Origin: UBA1563 sp041667115
GTDB taxonomy: Bacteria > Bacteroidota > Ignavibacteria > Ignavibacteriales > Ignavibacteriaceae
DNA: 23,081 nucleotides
Reading direction: 5' to 3'
NCBI GenBank assembly: GCA_041667115.1
Contig: JBAYFO010000059.1
Span: 1 to 23,081 of the forward strand
The notes beneath the pieces are model-generated. The model was not told the DNA's origin. It was given only the letters and a program-made list of their open reading frames with translations, and did no database searches. The translations under genes and the position numbers were made by a program. Shown here in pieces: positions 22,351 through 23,081 of this stretch. The first letter of the stretch is position 1. Every line of letters starts with the position of its first letter.

Positions 22351-23006
22351 AAACCCCCATACTGTAAATTCCCATAATTTAAGCTAAAAACAAGCTTTTC
22401 CATCCCAACCGACTCAAAAGTTTTAACAACCGACCCAAAAGTTCGAGCAACCGACCCAAAAGTTCGAGCAACCGACCCAAAAGTTCGAGCAACCGACCCA
22501 AAAGTTCGAGCAACCGACCCAAAAGTTCGAGCAACCGACCCAAAAGTTCGGGCAACCGACCCAAAAGTTCGGGCAACCGACCCAAAAGTTCGAGCAACGG
22601 AGCCGGAAGTTCGGACAACGGAGCCGGAAGTTCGAGCAACGGGGCCAAAAGTTTCTGCAACAGAGTCAAAAATCTTAACAACCGGATTAAAAATTTTAGC
22701 GGCGGAAAAAGAAATTTTGGTAACTAAGAGAAAATTTGGGGTAGCGGATGCGGAAGTTAGAGTTGAGGGAATAAAAGTTTCGGCAGTAGTTTCAAAAGTT
22801 TCCCCATCATCGCGTAAAATTTCTTCATCCTCAATCGCTGATCTTTGTACTAAATTTGAAAAATTGATGGTAAGTCGGTAGGGTGGCGTTGAAGATGGAA
22901 ATTTTTTATCGGGAATGCGAAAAGATAAAGCAATTGGGATGCGGGTATTTCCCGGAGAGGGTCTATTCTTTTTAAAAAATACTGGTTTTTTACATCCTTC
23001 TGTCAA
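22344..23006 (-). CDS. Hypothetical protein with C-terminal heptapeptide repeats
   Basis: A 220-residue protein of unknown function that starts at TTG 23006; AGGAGG (23011-23016) lies four bases upstream and a promoter-like element lies at 23027-23057, so the start is well supported despite the rare codon. Residues 1-85 are non-repetitive (SFRIPDKKFPSSTPPYRLTI, then EDEEILRDDGETFETT). From about residue 90 the chain is built of seven-residue units with consensus TFGSVAR; early units are diverged (KIFNPVV, KIFDSVA, ETFGPVA, RTSGSVV), the middle eight are nearly identical, and the last is KTFESVG. All three frames of the repeat are open on this strand, so the frame choice rests on the upstream non-repetitive part, the Shine-Dalgarno and the persistence of the heptad in the diverged units. 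No signal peptide is visible. Confidence 0.6.
   Translation of the reverse strand: MTEGCKKPVFFKKNRPSPGNTRIPIALSFRIPDKKFPSSTPPYRLTINFSNLVQRSAIEDEEILRDDGETFETTAETFIPSTLTSASATPNFLLVTKISFSAAKIFNPVVKIFDSVAETFGPVARTSGSVVRTSGSVARTFGSVARTFGSVARTFGSVARTFGSVARTFGSVARTFGSVARTFGSVARTFGSVVKTFESVGMEKLVFSLNYGNLQYGGLV
22406..22720. repeat. 21-bp tandem repeat array, about 15 units
   Basis: Units begin CAACCGACCC on the plus strand. Units at 22427-22594 (eight copies) are identical apart from two with GGG for GAG at the end. Units 22595-22636 change to CAACGGAGCC..., and those from 22637 on drift progressively. The first unit (22406-22426) is also diverged. Period 21 keeps the reading frame of the host gene, so copy-number changes would add or remove whole heptapeptides. 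Confidence 0.95.
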
Positions 23007-23026
23007 AAGACCTCCTATCTACAACT

Positions 23027-23057
23027 GAAAACTACTTCGTTCAAAAATCATTGTCAA
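23027..23057 (-). promoter_or_regulatory. Candidate promoter of the heptad-repeat gene cluster
   Basis: On the minus strand TTG (23057-23055, in TTGACA) is followed after 20 bases by TAGTTTTC (23034-23027), matching TAnnTTTG at all but the last base. The transcript would start about 15 bases before the TTG start codon, leaving room for the AGGAGG. Confidence 0.55.
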
Positions 23058-23081
23058 GATAATTTTTAATTTTTTCTTTGC

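Noticed and set aside
22379..22681. 100-residue minus-strand frame of LLELLGR repeats as a separate gene
   Set aside because: It is a shadow frame of the same tandem repeat. It has no non-repetitive domain or good ribosome site, and a longer frame with Shine-Dalgarno and non-repetitive N-terminus covers it.
22406..22720. CRISPR array
   Set aside because: The 21-bp units are directly contiguous with no spacers, and the period is a multiple of three within an open frame; this is a coding tandem repeat.
22406..22720. Plus-strand reading of the repeat as NRPKSSS units
   Set aside because: Open through the array but runs into stops on both sides (for example soon after 22720) with no start signal; the minus-strand frame extends into a plausible domain.
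1..23081. tRNA or rRNA genes
   Set aside because: I saw no stretch with tRNA arms or GTTCGA-type T-loops in a cloverleaf context, nor rRNA-like sequence; the GTTCGAG in the tandem array is part of the repeat.

Overview
The window looks like a chromosomal segment of an Ignavibacteria / Bacteroidota-Chlorobi group bacterium. Three things point there. First, an exported beta-propeller protein ends in a FlgD-like, type IX secretion-style tail. Second, start codons often lack a Shine-Dalgarno sequence. Third, several independent upstream regions carry the Bacteroidota-type promoter pattern TTG-N19/20-TAnnTTT(G/C). This placement is by pattern recognition only; no search was run.

Left part (1-8239), mostly minus strand: crp/fnr-family regulator -> PHP phosphoesterase, then ribH (lumazine synthase) -> GT-C-like membrane protein -> PorZ-like exported propeller protein -> ABC-F ATPase (cut by the window edge). 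The last four genes are packed (27 bp gap, 4 bp overlap, 6 bp gap) and probably form one operon. Divergent from crp is a plus-strand GAPDH gene whose sequence is strikingly like the kinetoplastid glycosomal type. A convergent intergenic stretch with hairpins and an AT-rich 21-bp repeat separates it from dnaG (minus).

Middle (10380-15040), plus strand: a complete tripartite efflux operon, tetR - emrA-like adaptor - emrB-like MFS pump - tolC-like outer-membrane channel. It starts at a promoter overlapped by a perfect 8-bp inverted repeat (likely the TetR operator) and ends at a short hairpin terminator.

Accessory island (about 15070-19640): bounded on both sides by matching 77-bp REP-like double palindromes (68 of 77 bases identical, no gaps). 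Inside are a two-gene BcgI-like restriction-modification system (nuclease-methyltransferase fusion plus a specificity subunit with a visibly duplicated target-recognition domain), a Panacea-domain antitoxin overlapping a MazF/PemK-like toxin under its own promoter, and a 44-codon small gene.

Right part (19740-23081), minus strand: an unusual cluster. A TTG-initiated protein ends in about 15 heptapeptide repeats encoded by 21-bp tandem units. It is followed by an unknown helical protein with a Gly/Pro-rich tail and by two ORF6N (KilA-N-like) DNA-binding genes, the larger fused to a PLD-like domain. Each ORF6N gene is preceded by the same 128-bp module (126/128 identical), which carries a strong terminator-like hairpin. 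The larger ORF6N gene also contains a perfect 15-bp-arm palindrome and a second, imperfect copy inside its coding sequence. This cluster and the repeat-bounded defence island are the most interesting parts of the window.
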